From: SIG622 sp045600125
GTDB taxonomy: Bacteria; Bacillota; Clostridia; Oscillospirales; CAG-382
Reading direction: 5' to 3'
Assembly (NCBI GenBank): GCA_045600125.1
Contig: JAZRXH010000081.1
Location: 1 to 37,092, forward strand
Length of the DNA stretch: 37,092 nucleotides
In this document: positions 17,460 to 24,845 of the stretch, piece by piece
How the letters are laid out: every line of letters begins with the position of its first letter
How positions within the stretch are numbered: the stretch's first letter is position 1
The notes under the pieces: model-generated
Told to the model about the DNA's origin: nothing
Database searches by the model: none
What the model saw: the letters and a program-made list of their open reading frames with translations, nothing else
Program-made: the position numbers and the translations under genes

Positions 17460-18344
17460 GTGAAAAGCAGGAACATCTGCAAATTCGTAAATACCGGGGA
17501 AAGCGACAGCCTCGTCACCACCCGGTTCATCTACGAGACCGAGATCCCCAGGGAGGGAAGACCCAACAGCAGTGCCGTGGATACTCTGTATCTTGTGACG
17601 GGCGGAAGCGGCACCTTTACCGTCTCCGGCGTGTCGAGAAGGGTGACCACGGGGGATCTTGTCTTCGCCTTTGCGGGACAGAGCTGTCTTATGGAGAACG
17701 GGGACTCGCTGACCTATATGTACATCGAATACTACGGAGCGAGAAGCACGTCGCTCTATGTGAAATTCGGCATCACGCCGCAGCATTGCCTGTTCCGCTC
17801 CATGGAGGGGCTCATTCCCATATGGAAGGAAAGCCTTGTAAGAGCCGGGGAGGAGAATATCGACCTTCTCAGCGAAAGCATGCTTCTCTATGCCTTTTCA
17901 AAGCTCGAAAAGAACGAAAGCGGGGAAACGAGCGTGATCCACAGCGTCACCGAGTACGTGGAGGAGCATTTTTCCGAAAGCTCTCTGACCCTTGCGAAGG
18001 CGGCGGACGCCCTCGGGTACAACGCCAAATACCTCTCGCACCTTGTGAAGCGGGAGCTGTCGGTGGGCTTCTCGGAGTACCTGCGGGACTTCCGGCTCCG
18101 CTATGCGGTGCTTCTCATGGAGCAGGGCGTGACCTCGGTGAAGAACGTGGCGATCCTCTCCGGCTTTACCGATCCGCTCTATTTCTCGAAGGTATTCAAG
18201 ACCGTCTTCGGCGTTTCCCCGAAGGGCTATATCGCCCCGGATAAAGCGGATAAGACGGAAAATCCCGAAAAGACGGAAAATCCCGTAAAGACGGAAAATC
18301 CCGTAAAGACGGAAGCTGCAAAGCAAAGCACGGAAGGTGAATAG
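17460..18344 (+). CDS. AraC family transcriptional regulator
   Basis: The product has 294 residues from GTG at 17460. GGAGGG at 17447-17452 lies 7 bases away, and upstream ATGs lie in the promoter or lack a site. The N-terminal half is a cupin-like sensor (DTLYLVTGGSGTFTVSGVSRRV and TGDLVFAFAGQS). The C-terminal half holds two helix-turn-helix units: SLTLAKAADALGYNAKYLSHLVKR and VKNVAILSGFTDPLYFSKVFK, then FGVSPKGY, the standard AraC ending. A 30-residue charged tail made of KTENPx repeats follows. The gene is divergent from the Gfo/Idh gene and probably controls it in response to a sugar-like ligand. Confidence 0.92.
   Translation: MKSRNICKFVNTGESDSLVTTRFIYETEIPREGRPNSSAVDTLYLVTGGSGTFTVSGVSRRVTTGDLVFAFAGQSCLMENGDSLTYMYIEYYGARSTSLYVKFGITPQHCLFRSMEGLIPIWKESLVRAGEENIDLLSESMLLYAFSKLEKNESGETSVIHSVTEYVEEHFSESSLTLAKAADALGYNAKYLSHLVKRELSVGFSEYLRDFRLRYAVLLMEQGVTSVKNVAILSGFTDPLYFSKVFKTVFGVSPKGYIAPDKADKTENPEKTENPVKTENPVKTEAAKQSTEGE
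18252..18314 (+). repeat. 18-bp in-frame tandem repeat at the 3' end of the AraC-type gene
   Basis: The unit AAGACGGAAAATCCCGWA occurs at 18252-18269, 18270-18287 and 18288-18305, with a partial fourth copy to 18314. It encodes KTENPE/KTENPV. It lies after the conserved end of the AraC domain. Confidence 0.9.
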
Positions 18345-18357
18345 ATGAATAAAAATG

Positions 18358-18386
18358 CGGTGCGGAAGGCAAAAGTCCCCGCACCG
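18358..18386 (+). terminator. Bidirectional terminator between convergent genes
   Basis: CGGTGCGG (18358-18365) pairs with CCGCACCG (18379-18386). It is followed by TTCTTTTCC on the plus strand and by CATTTTTATT on the minus strand. Confidence 0.7.
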
Positions 18387-18396
18387 TTCTTTTCCG

Positions 18397-20031
18397 TCAG
18401 CTTTTTTTGTTCTTTAAGTGTTCCTTCACGGCGGAGGCGACACGGTAATAGTCGTTCGTGAGAACCGTGTCGATGCCCATGTCGATGTAGCGGCAGGCTT
18501 CCTCCGGGTCGTCGGCAAAGAAGACGTTGGTGAGGATGCCGTGCGCTTTGGCATAGTCCACGGTCGACCGGTCGAAATAGGGCTTGAAGAGCTGTATCTT
18601 ATTACAGCCGAGCGCTTCGGCACGCCTTGGCATACTGAGGAAGTCCTCCTTGCTGCCGTCCCAGCCGACGCAGCGGTTGATTTCGGGGGCGATCTCGTGG
18701 AACGCACGAAGGCACCGGTCGCTTGTGCTCATCATGTAGACGTGCTTCTGACAGTCGTACTGACGGATAAGAGAGGCGATCTCGCCGAACATGGGGTCTT
18801 CCTTCTCGAAGTCCCATATCTTCACGTGGATGTTCATGATGGTGGTGCAGGCGAATTTCTTCAGGATGTCCTCGAACCTTACGATGCGAAGTCCCGCAAA
18901 ATGCTCGTCCACGATGCTGCCGAAGTCGAGCCTTGCAAGCTCGTCATAGGTGTAGTCCCAGATATTGCCCTTGCCGTTGGAAACTCTTTCAAGGGTGTAA
19001 TCGTGGATGGAAACGAGCTGCCTGTCCTTGGTCGCCCACAGATCGAATTCGATCTCGTCGGCTCCCAGCGCCACGGCGGCGCCGAAGGCGGGAAGGCTGT
19101 TTTCGGGCGCAACGGTAGAGAAGCCCCGGTGGGCGCAGATCCTCGGGTAGGGAAGGAGCGCTTCGGAATTTATCATCATGCTGCCGCTTGGACGGTAGAG
19201 CCACGGTCTTCTGCCCTCGTCGATGTATTCGTAGTGGGATTTTTCCCTGCCCCTGAAGCCCGCCGGCTTGTAATACTTGTCGTGCGGGTCGATTTCGGCG
19301 ACGCCGAGTCCGATGCGGCTTTCCATATTGACCAGCATTTCACCCTTGGGGTTTACGATCATGCTGCAGCCGCAAAGAGGGGAATCCTCGCCGAGCGATA
19401 CCGAGGAGCGAACGAGATAGGCGTTGGTATGATAGGAAAGGAACCGTCCGATGATGTCGAGAGCGTTGTGGGTATCTGTCCTCTGATGCGAGCAGCCGAT
19501 GATGATATCCACATCCTGCCGGGCAAGCGCCGGGTATTCCTCGTACATATAGAAGTCATAGCAGGTCATGAAGCCGAAGCGGATGCCCTCGAGCTCGACG
19601 GTGTAGGGCTTTGCGTATTCATAGCTGTAGGAAACGTCCATTTCGTTGCCGCCCTCGGCTACCGTCTTCACCTCGGAGGGAGCGGGATGGGCTTTGAAGT
19701 ATCTGCCGACCTCGTTTCCGTTTCGGTCAAAGGCGTAGGTGGTGTTCCGCCAGCCGGTCTCCGACTTGTATCCGAAATTGGCAAACACGATGGCGTGACA
19801 GCGCACGGCGGTCGCTTTTACTTTTTCGTACACGATCCGGTTGTACTTCTCGATGGACTCCCGGAACCGGATGCCGTTTTCGGTGGCGGCGGGGATGTCG
19901 CAGTATTCCGGAAGGACGATGAGATCCATGCTGTCGTCGCATCTGTCGATAAGCGCCGTCATTTCGTTAAAGCACCTGTCGAGGTCATTATAACTAAAAG
20001 AATAATAAGGCTGTATCACGCAGACCTTCAT
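18397..20031 (-). CDS. Nitrilase-family amidohydrolase fused to a glycerophosphodiester phosphodiesterase
   Basis: The 544-residue protein has two catalytic domains. Residues 1-265 form a carbon-nitrogen hydrolase: E42 in LPEY, K113 in YFKAHPAPSE and C157 in MTCYDFYMYEE form the usual Glu-Lys-Cys triad. Residues 295-540 form a GDPD TIM barrel: AHRGFSTVAPENSL (H301, E310), EIEFDLWATKD (E328, D330) and SIHDYTLERV (H343). The C-terminal part continues to DTVLTNDYYRV, typical of GDPD ends. No signal peptide is seen, so the enzyme should be cytoplasmic. Joint activity on a glycerophospho-compound and an amide is inference. The ATG at 20031 has AAAGGAG upstream. Confidence 0.88.
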   Translation of the reverse strand: MKVCVIQPYYSFSYNDLDRCFNEMTALIDRCDDSMDLIVLPEYCDIPAATENGIRFRESIEKYNRIVYEKVKATAVRCHAIVFANFGYKSETGWRNTTYAFDRNGNEVGRYFKAHPAPSEVKTVAEGGNEMDVSYSYEYAKPYTVELEGIRFGFMTCYDFYMYEEYPALARQDVDIIIGCSHQRTDTHNALDIIGRFLSYHTNAYLVRSSVSLGEDSPLCGCSMIVNPKGEMLVNMESRIGLGVAEIDPHDKYYKPAGFRGREKSHYEYIDEGRRPWLYRPSGSMMINSEALLPYPRICAHRGFSTVAPENSLPAFGAAVALGADEIEFDLWATKDRQLVSIHDYTLERVSNGKGNIWDYTYDELARLDFGSIVDEHFAGLRIVRFEDILKKFACTTIMNIHVKIWDFEKEDPMFGEIASLIRQYDCQKHVYMMSTSDRCLRAFHEIAPEINRCVGWDGSKEDFLSMPRRAEALGCNKIQLFKPYFDRSTVDYAKAHGILTNVFFADDPEEACRYIDMGIDTVLTNDYYRVASAVKEHLKNKKS

Positions 20032-20076
20032 GGGGGGGCACTCCTTTGATGAGATTATTTTTCGGTGTACTTTGCT

Positions 20077-20520
20077 TTATAAAAACAGATGCTCTACCGC
20101 CGTCATGAAAGGGTGATAACTCGGATATGCTGAGCGGTCAAGCGCATGGGCGGCAGAAAACGTTTCATCCACGCTTTCTTCCAGTGAGTCGGTAAATGAA
20201 GAAGCTTCTCGCGGCAGGAACAGATTCAGTTCATCCAGCTGATGAAACGCTTTGCGTGTGATATTGGAAGAGCCCAGCGTAATGAGCGATTCATTCATCA
20301 TCAGCTTGGTATGTACCATTTTATCGGACAGAAAGACCTTTACTTTTCCGCCGCTTTTCCGCATGAGGCGGGATACGGCTTTTTTGTTCAGATCATCCTG
20401 AAAATTGGCCTTTGCGGGAATCAGGATCCGGACGTCAACGCCTCGATTGGCGGCATCGACAACGGCCGCTTCAAACTCCGGCAGCGGCGAGAGGTAAGCC
20501 ATGACAATGGTCAGGCTTTC
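20077..20520 (-). pseudogene. Truncated phospholipase D family protein (C-terminal fragment)
   Basis: The frame encodes the C-terminal catalytic half of a PLD/cardiolipin synthase-like protein: SLTIVMAYLSPLPEFEAAV, GVDVRILIPAK, then MVHTKLMMNE and LGSSNITRKAF. The HxKx4D motif reads HTKLMMNE (H, K, then E in place of D). The N-terminal half with the first HKD motif is missing. Homology stops at about 20520, exactly where the sequence turns AT-rich. Upstream codons are low-complexity and overlap the next gene. The first in-frame ATG, at 20502, has no good ribosome-binding site. The fragment is probably a remnant cut by the insertion. Confidence 0.7.
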
Positions 20521-20552
20521 CTTTAAATATATTAAAAGAAATTTAAATTTGT

Positions 20553-21500
20553 CTATTCTTGTACAGTTGCAATTGAATACATATAACAACCTTGTACTGT
20601 TAATGTCATAGGACTATTATCAGCAACAATTTGAGAAATACCGTTTTGCATTAAAGATTGCCAAAATTCAGGTTTTTGTAAAGATATTTCTCTACACAAC
20701 AAATTAACATCTCCGTTAATTGCAGTTTCAGCATAATCTTTTGAAGAATACACACATGTAAAAGTCATACCATTATTCGACAGTAAAATTGGCATGTTGT
20801 TATTTTTAGTGCACACAATATAAAATGAATTGTTTTTTAGCCAGTCTGCTGCCATTGAAAGTAAAAAACCGCAATTATCATCTTTGATTTTTTTTGCATC
20901 ATCTGACAAAGAAGATGTATCTATATTTGCTAATACAAAAATCGTCGACATAATTTCTCTTAAAGAAAGTTCTTTGACATAGTCTCGATTTAAATTGAAA
21001 CCTTTTTTTATAGGAGTATAAACAAATTTTTCTTTTTGGGCATCATTTAATGAATCTTCCATAATTGATAATTTGAATTTTTTCTCATTTTGTGAATTTT
21101 TTTCATCAATAGAATTGCACAAAGGGCGAACTGCTATATCAAATAAAGTGTTGTTTTCTAAAACAATAGATGCTTTGACAAATCTATCTGCTGGTATATT
21201 CTCATATAACACATTTGCTAGATTATTAAATTTCTCTGGACTAGTTTTTATCCATTCAATTTCATTTGTTTTAATTTTGAATAGAGCAATGGAATAATTT
21301 CCTCTGTCCATCATGCTTATATCATTGAATTTTCTACACATAAAGTCTATAATTTGAATATAAACTCCATCTTCAAATTGTAAAATTTTGTAGGGCGGTC
21401 GAGCATTTATTGCGGTGTTTTCGTACAAAACAACTGGAAATTTAGACGCGGCTGTATTGTTTTTTCTCTCTTTCTTTTTGAACTTATCAAAGAAACCCAT
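20553..21500 (-). CDS. AT-rich hypothetical protein, SseB-like C-terminus possible
   Basis: The product has 315 residues from the ATG at 21500, with AAGGAG 8 bases upstream. A GTG at 21509 lies inside the ribosome-binding region. It begins MGFFDKFKKKERKNN, a basic amphipathic start with no signal peptide. The middle is Asn/Lys rich. The C-terminal 110 residues (SFYIVCTKNNNMPILLS, CVYSSKDYAETAI, FWQSLMQNGISQIVAD) weakly resemble an SseB-type domain, in which an FTS/YSS segment precedes a short helix and a late 'GI-x-x-I' strand. No enzyme motif is seen. Codon and base use are very unlike the neighbours, suggesting acquisition by transfer. It has its own near-consensus promoter. The function is unknown. 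Confidence 0.75.
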   Translation of the reverse strand: MGFFDKFKKKERKNNTAASKFPVVLYENTAINARPPYKILQFEDGVYIQIIDFMCRKFNDISMMDRGNYSIALFKIKTNEIEWIKTSPEKFNNLANVLYENIPADRFVKASIVLENNTLFDIAVRPLCNSIDEKNSQNEKKFKLSIMEDSLNDAQKEKFVYTPIKKGFNLNRDYVKELSLREIMSTIFVLANIDTSSLSDDAKKIKDDNCGFLLSMAADWLKNNSFYIVCTKNNNMPILLSNNGMTFTCVYSSKDYAETAINGDVNLLCREISLQKPEFWQSLMQNGISQIVADNSPMTLTVQGCYMYSIATVQE

Positions 21501-21531
21501 TGAAATCACTCCTTACGATTGTATTCAAATA

Positions 21532-21560
21532 ATTATACCATATTTAGTCAGATAGTTCAA
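21532..21560 (-). promoter_or_regulatory. Promoter of the AT-rich gene
   Basis: On the minus strand, TTGAAC (21555-21560), a 17-nt spacer, then TATAAT (21532-21537). It lies 31 bases upstream of the start codon. Confidence 0.75.
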
Positions 21561-21779
21561 TAGTTTTCACAGAAAAGACACAAAAGAATTATATTTTATA
21601 ATTTGACATAATACAAAAACCATCTTATTATGCTTTTAAATAGACATAAGAGAACTTGAAAATATAGGAAATGACCCAAGAGTTTATTTAGCAATCACAA
21701 TACACCTTAAATTAAATGGGTATGCTCCCAAGTATTCCATAGAGTATTTGAAGAATATAAACACAGGAGAAAAGCAAAA
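21561..21779. other. AT-rich stretch between the island gene and tRNA-Ser, no gene called
   Basis: About 220 bases of AT-rich sequence. A frame from about 21638 to 21780 is open without stops and could encode IDIRELENIGNDPRVYLAI and further residues, but it has no start codon or ribosome-binding site and runs into the tRNA. It may be the tail of a lost gene from the inserted element. Confidence 0.4.
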
Positions 21780-21806
21780 AGCAAGTCATTCAAAAAATGA
21801 CTTGCT
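21780..21806 (-). terminator. Terminator of tRNA-Ser
   Basis: AGCAAGTCATT (21780-21790) pairs with AATGACTTGCT (21796-21806). On the minus strand the stem is followed by TTTTGCTTTTC. It lies 7 bases beyond the encoded CCA of the tRNA. Confidence 0.85.
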
Positions 21807-21812
21807 TAATGG

Positions 21813-21904
21813 TGGCGGAGAAGGAGAGATTCGAACTCTCGAACCGCTTTTGACGGTTACACGATTTCCAATCGTGCGCGCTCGACCAGCTACGCGACTT
21901 CTCC
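21813..21904 (-). tRNA. tRNA-Ser (anticodon GGA)
   Basis: On the minus strand the acceptor GGAGAAG (from 21904) pairs with CTTCTCC, followed by G and an encoded CCA at 21813-21815. The anticodon stem CACGA/TCGTG encloses the loop TTGGAAA, giving anticodon GGA for UCC codons. A long variable arm (AACCGTCAAAAGCGGTT) and the T arm with GTTCGAATC identify a class II serine tRNA. Its 3' end faces the AT-rich insert. Confidence 0.97.
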
Positions 21905-22053
21905 GTATCGCATCATCGCCCGACGACTTTCAAAGTATACCACATCTGTTCCCGTTTGTCAAGGGCTTTTTTGAAATTTCTGCATTTTATTTTGCGTATT
22001 TTGCGTATCCTTTTCCTCCGCCGGCTTTTTCGGAAACAGTTACCAAAATATTT

Positions 22054-22083
22054 CCCGATATATCCCGATATATCCCGATATAT
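22054..22083. repeat. 10-bp perfect tandem repeat, three copies
   Basis: CCCGATATAT occurs three times head to tail at 22054-22063, 22064-22073 and 22074-22083. It is followed by TCCGG. It lies 51 bases upstream of a strong promoter. Confidence 0.9.
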
Positions 22084-22133
22084 TCCGGATGCCGGAAGAG
22101 TATGCCTCTTTTTCACAAAATGCCGATTGTCTA

Positions 22134-22162
22134 TTGACCAAAAACGGCTTTGGGTGTATAAT
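22134..22162 (+). promoter_or_regulatory. Sigma-A promoter of the phage-like gene
   Basis: TTGACC (22134-22139), a 17-nt spacer, then TATAAT (22157-22162). The next gene is over 200 bases downstream, so the transcript would have a long leader. Confidence 0.75.
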
Positions 22163-22312
22163 GGATATACTGAAAAAAGGTGGGAGCGACTGCCGGAAAG
22201 CGTCGTTCTTCCTGCTGTTTTTTTCTTTAAGGGGTGAAGGGAAAAAAGCGGGAAGGACGGGAAGGTGAAGAGGAAAAGGACAAAAAGCACAGAGAAGAGA
22301 GAACGGGAAACA

Positions 22313-22348
22313 GAAAAAGAGAAAGAAAAAGAGAAAGAAAAAGAGAAG
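22313..22348 (+). repeat. 12-bp purine repeat in the leader of the phage-like gene
   Basis: GAAAAAGAGAAA occurs at 22313-22324 and 22325-22336, with a variant copy at 22337-22348. It is the most regular part of a longer purine tract. Confidence 0.8.
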
Positions 22349-22400
22349 AAAAGGGGCGAACGACATAGCAGCGAAATCAATCGTAGGGGATACGGGCCTT

Positions 22401-23117
22401 GTGCTGTTCTACAACTATCGGAAGAACTTTGAGCTTATCCCCGCAAAGGACACAAAGCACGTCATCGAAGATATCTTTGCTCTTGCCATCGACGGAACGG
22501 AGCCGAGAGAGTACAAGGGAGTGACCGAAGCGGCAACGCTGGAGATCTTCGAAGCGATAAAACGGTCAAGAATCTATAAAGCAAATGCAAAAAAACGGTA
22601 CGATAAAGGACCCGAAGATGCAGGTACCACAAGGGTTTCCCGAAAAATTAGCAGCCGCATTTCGTGCTGCACAGCAGACGACAAAGAAAAGAGAAGAGAA
22701 GAAAAGAAAAGAAAAGATACGATAAGAGAAGGAGAAGGAGAAGAGATAGATTCGTTCGTTCCGACCTCTGATGTGTCTTCGACACAAGCATCGCCGCCTT
22801 CTCCGCCGCCTCCGCCTCCGCCGCCGACGCTTGAAGAGATCGGAAATTACGCTCGGGAAACGGGCAGCGCCGTCAGTCCTTCGAGGTTTTACGATTACTT
22901 CTCCGAGCGGGAGTGGAAGGGCATCCTCAACTGGAAAAGCCGCTTTGACGCATGGGGGCAGAACGAATTCGGCAAAGGCGAAAGACAGCGCGCCGACTCG
23001 GTGCGTATCGAGAAGCCTCCCGCCTCCTCCTTCAGCCTTGACGATTTCGACGAGGTCGAACGGGCGATGCGGAGGAAAGAAAAAGCGGCGGAGGACGACA
23101 CTCCGTTCTGGATGTAG
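22401..23117 (+). CDS. Phage-type replication-related protein (DUF6291-like N-terminus)
   Basis: The frame gives 238 residues from GTG at 22401. The N-terminal 65 residues (LFYNYRKNFELIPAKDTKHV, IFALAIDGTEPREY, EIFEAIKRSRI) resemble phage proteins of the DUF6291 type. A low-complexity basic and poly-proline linker (about 95-145) follows. The segment TLEEIGNYARETG...FYDYFSEREWKG, LNWKSRFDAWGQNEF resembles the C-terminal part of phage replisome-organiser proteins. It ends PFWM. The conserved-looking residues extend 12 codons further 5' to an ATA at 22365 that lies 8 bases after AAGGGG, the ideal place for a start codon. The gene may therefore be decayed or begin at a weak start. No other phage gene is nearby. 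Confidence 0.6.
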   Translation: MLFYNYRKNFELIPAKDTKHVIEDIFALAIDGTEPREYKGVTEAATLEIFEAIKRSRIYKANAKKRYDKGPEDAGTTRVSRKISSRISCCTADDKEKRREEKKRKDTIREGEGEEIDSFVPTSDVSSTQASPPSPPPPPPPPTLEEIGNYARETGSAVSPSRFYDYFSEREWKGILNWKSRFDAWGQNEFGKGERQRADSVRIEKPPASSFSLDDFDEVERAMRRKEKAAEDDTPFWM

Positions 23118-23249
23118 CGGGGAAGACAAGGCACGCTTTTTGCCGGAGGTGACAAGCGGACGCTGAAATGTCTGCCCCATCCGGCATGAGGCTTCGTCCC
23201 CACATATTTGCACGGTTATCTTAAAACACAGGACAGAAAGGAACAGGAA

Positions 23250-24593
23250 ATGAACGAATATGTCATGCCGTCCCCCGATACGGCGAGCGATTCCGGGGCG
23301 ATCCGGGAAGCGATAAGAAAGGCAAAGGAGAGCGGTGCAAACTGCGTCGTGATCCCGAAAAAGAAGACGGAAAACGGCTATACCTTCTGGGATATCGACA
23401 AGGCGATCCTTCTGCCGTCGGATATCACCGTCATCCTTAACGGCTGCCGTCTGCGGCTTCGGGACGGTGTTTTCGATAACATTTTCCGCAATGAAAATGC
23501 GTATAGCGAAGAGACTTACGATCTCGAAAACGAGCAGAAGAACATCCATATCATCGGCATCGGCGACGCCGTACTCGACGGCGGAAACGCCAACGGACTT
23601 TGTGAGGCGACCTCCCGCAAAAACGGAATGCCTCACGTGCGGAGCAACAACCTCATTCTCCTGCACAACGTGAACGGCTACGTCATCGAGAATATCCGCT
23701 GTATCAACATGCGCTATTGGGCGATCAATCAGATTTTCTGCCGGAACGGAAGGATTTCCCGCATTGACTTCTTCAATGGGGAATGCCGCCCGAATCAGGA
23801 CGGCATCGACCTGCGCATCGGCTGTAATAACATCGTCATTGAGGATATCACCGGCAGGACGGGGGACGATTCGGTGGCGCTCAGCGCCTTCTGCCGGGGA
23901 AGTGACCGGCTTCTAGCCGTTGCCGGAAAGGATGCGGACATCCACGACGTGACGATCCGGAACGTGCATACCGGAACAAGACAGACGATAGTGGCGCTCC
24001 GGTGCTGCGACGGGGCAGGGATCTTTCGGGTGAACATTGATAATATATCCGACGACGGGACGGAATATATGCCGTGGGGCGTTCTCCGCATCGGGGAAAA
24101 CAACTACTACAAGGAGCGTCCGAACGTCCTCGGCGAGGTGCGGGATATCACGGTGAGAGGCATTTACTCCTCGGGGGCGGCGGCGGTGTTCCTCGGCTCG
24201 TCGCTCTGTGATTCGCATCTGTCGGACATCCATGCCTCGGGACGGACGCTTCACGCCGTTTCCACCTATATGCCGGAGATGGTGTTCCCCGAAAACGGAT
24301 GCCGTGTCTCGGGCGGCGTGGATATGCGGAACGTACTCATTGAAAACGTCTTTTACAGCGGCACGGCGGACGGCGACCGCTTTGACGGTTCCGGCTCCTA
24401 TCAGAACCGCTACACCTACCCGGACAGAGAGTTTTCCGGCTGTGCGCTGGATTTCCGCTGTATGCGGCAGGGCGACCGCCTGCAAAACGTGGTCTTCCGG
24501 AACATAAATGCCGGGTCCGCTGATAAGCTCGGCGTCTTCGCTCCCGGCATCCTCCCCGACATCCGGAACGGCAACGGGAAAGGGAACGAATGA
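23250..24593 (+). CDS. Right-handed beta-helix protein, GH28/pectate-lyase-like
   Basis: The product has 447 residues from the ATG at 23250, with AAAGGA 8 bases upstream; the frame is open upstream but without a site. The N-terminus (DTASDSGAIREAIRKAKESG, VVIPKK) is the capping segment of pectin-lyase-fold proteins. Repeated beta-coil rungs follow, such as NLILLHNVNGYVIENI, NIVIEDITGR and DVTIRNVHTG. NQDGID (from N182) and GDDS (D206, D207) match the first two motifs of GH28 polygalacturonases, but the GHG and RIK motifs are not visible. No signal peptide is seen, so it should act inside the cell, perhaps on oligosaccharides. The exact activity is open. Confidence 0.78.
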   Translation: MNEYVMPSPDTASDSGAIREAIRKAKESGANCVVIPKKKTENGYTFWDIDKAILLPSDITVILNGCRLRLRDGVFDNIFRNENAYSEETYDLENEQKNIHIIGIGDAVLDGGNANGLCEATSRKNGMPHVRSNNLILLHNVNGYVIENIRCINMRYWAINQIFCRNGRISRIDFFNGECRPNQDGIDLRIGCNNIVIEDITGRTGDDSVALSAFCRGSDRLLAVAGKDADIHDVTIRNVHTGTRQTIVALRCCDGAGIFRVNIDNISDDGTEYMPWGVLRIGENNYYKERPNVLGEVRDITVRGIYSSGAAAVFLGSSLCDSHLSDIHASGRTLHAVSTYMPEMVFPENGCRVSGGVDMRNVLIENVFYSGTADGDRFDGSGSYQNRYTYPDREFSGCALDFRCMRQGDRLQNVVFRNINAGSADKLGVFAPGILPDIRNGNGKGNE

Positions 24594-24653
24594 GGACCGT
24601 CGGAGGCGTCAGTGCAGAGCGGAAGGGCGGGATGCGACATGGCTTCCTTCCTT

Positions 24654-24678
24654 CATTCATTCATTCATTCATTCATTC
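24654..24678. repeat. CATT tetranucleotide microsatellite
   Basis: CATT is repeated just over six times in a pyrimidine-rich stretch after the beta-helix gene and 53 bases upstream of the next promoter. Confidence 0.9.
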
Positions 24679-24730
24679 CTTCCTGCCTGCCTTCTTCCCG
24701 TTTTTCAGCCGTTTTCCGCAAAACTTTTGC

Positions 24731-24759
24731 TTGACGAAAGCCGGTAGTTTTGCTATAAT
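24731..24759 (+). promoter_or_regulatory. Sigma-A promoter of the transporter-flavoprotein operon
   Basis: TTGACG (24731-24736), a 17-nt spacer, then TATAAT (24754-24759). Transcription would start near 24766, leaving a leader of about 109 nt. Confidence 0.82.
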
Positions 24760-24769
24760 GACAGAATAA

Positions 24770-24845
24770 GCGAGGGAACGGATATACGCTTTTCCGCACT
24801 CGCCGCACCTTTACGGAAGGCAGAAGCCTACCGACTGCCGGGTGC
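24770..24845 (+). promoter_or_regulatory. Two-hairpin structured leader, possible cis-regulatory RNA
   Basis: The first hairpin pairs GCGAG (24770-24774) with CTCGC (24799-24803), with an inner CGG/CCG (24779-24781 and 24794-24796). The second pairs GCACC (24805-24809) with GGTGC (24841-24845), with inner GGCAG (24819-24823) and CTGCC (24835-24839). The ribosome-binding site AAAGGGG lies about 16 bases further on. The sequence matches no riboswitch class I recognise. Confidence 0.4.

Larger units (their letters stand above)
21905..22364. other. Non-coding stretch with repeats, a promoter and a purine-rich leader
   Basis: No convincing gene is seen in these 460 bases. They hold a 10-bp triple repeat (22054-22083), a strong promoter (22134-22162) and, from about 22235 to 22357, an almost pure purine tract on the plus strand. 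A GTG-started frame at 22265 would encode a Lys-Glu repeat peptide, but its composition simply follows the tract. Confidence 0.6.

Noticed and set aside
18418..20049. Plus-strand open frame opposite the nitrilase-GDPD gene
   Set aside because: The minus-strand protein has two complete catalytic motif sets; the opposite frame has none.
21638..21780. Possible short gene between the island gene and tRNA-Ser
   Set aside because: The frame is open, but there is no start codon or ribosome-binding site and it runs into the tRNA. It is kept only as a possible remnant.
22265..22432. Small Lys-Glu-rich frame from GTG at 22265
   Set aside because: Its sequence is the direct translation of a purine repeat. 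There is no conserved feature, and it ends inside the next gene.
24770..24845. Assignment of the leader to a known riboswitch class
   Set aside because: I compared it with my memory of the SAM, TPP, cobalamin, glycine, ZTP and glutamine consensus cores and found no match.
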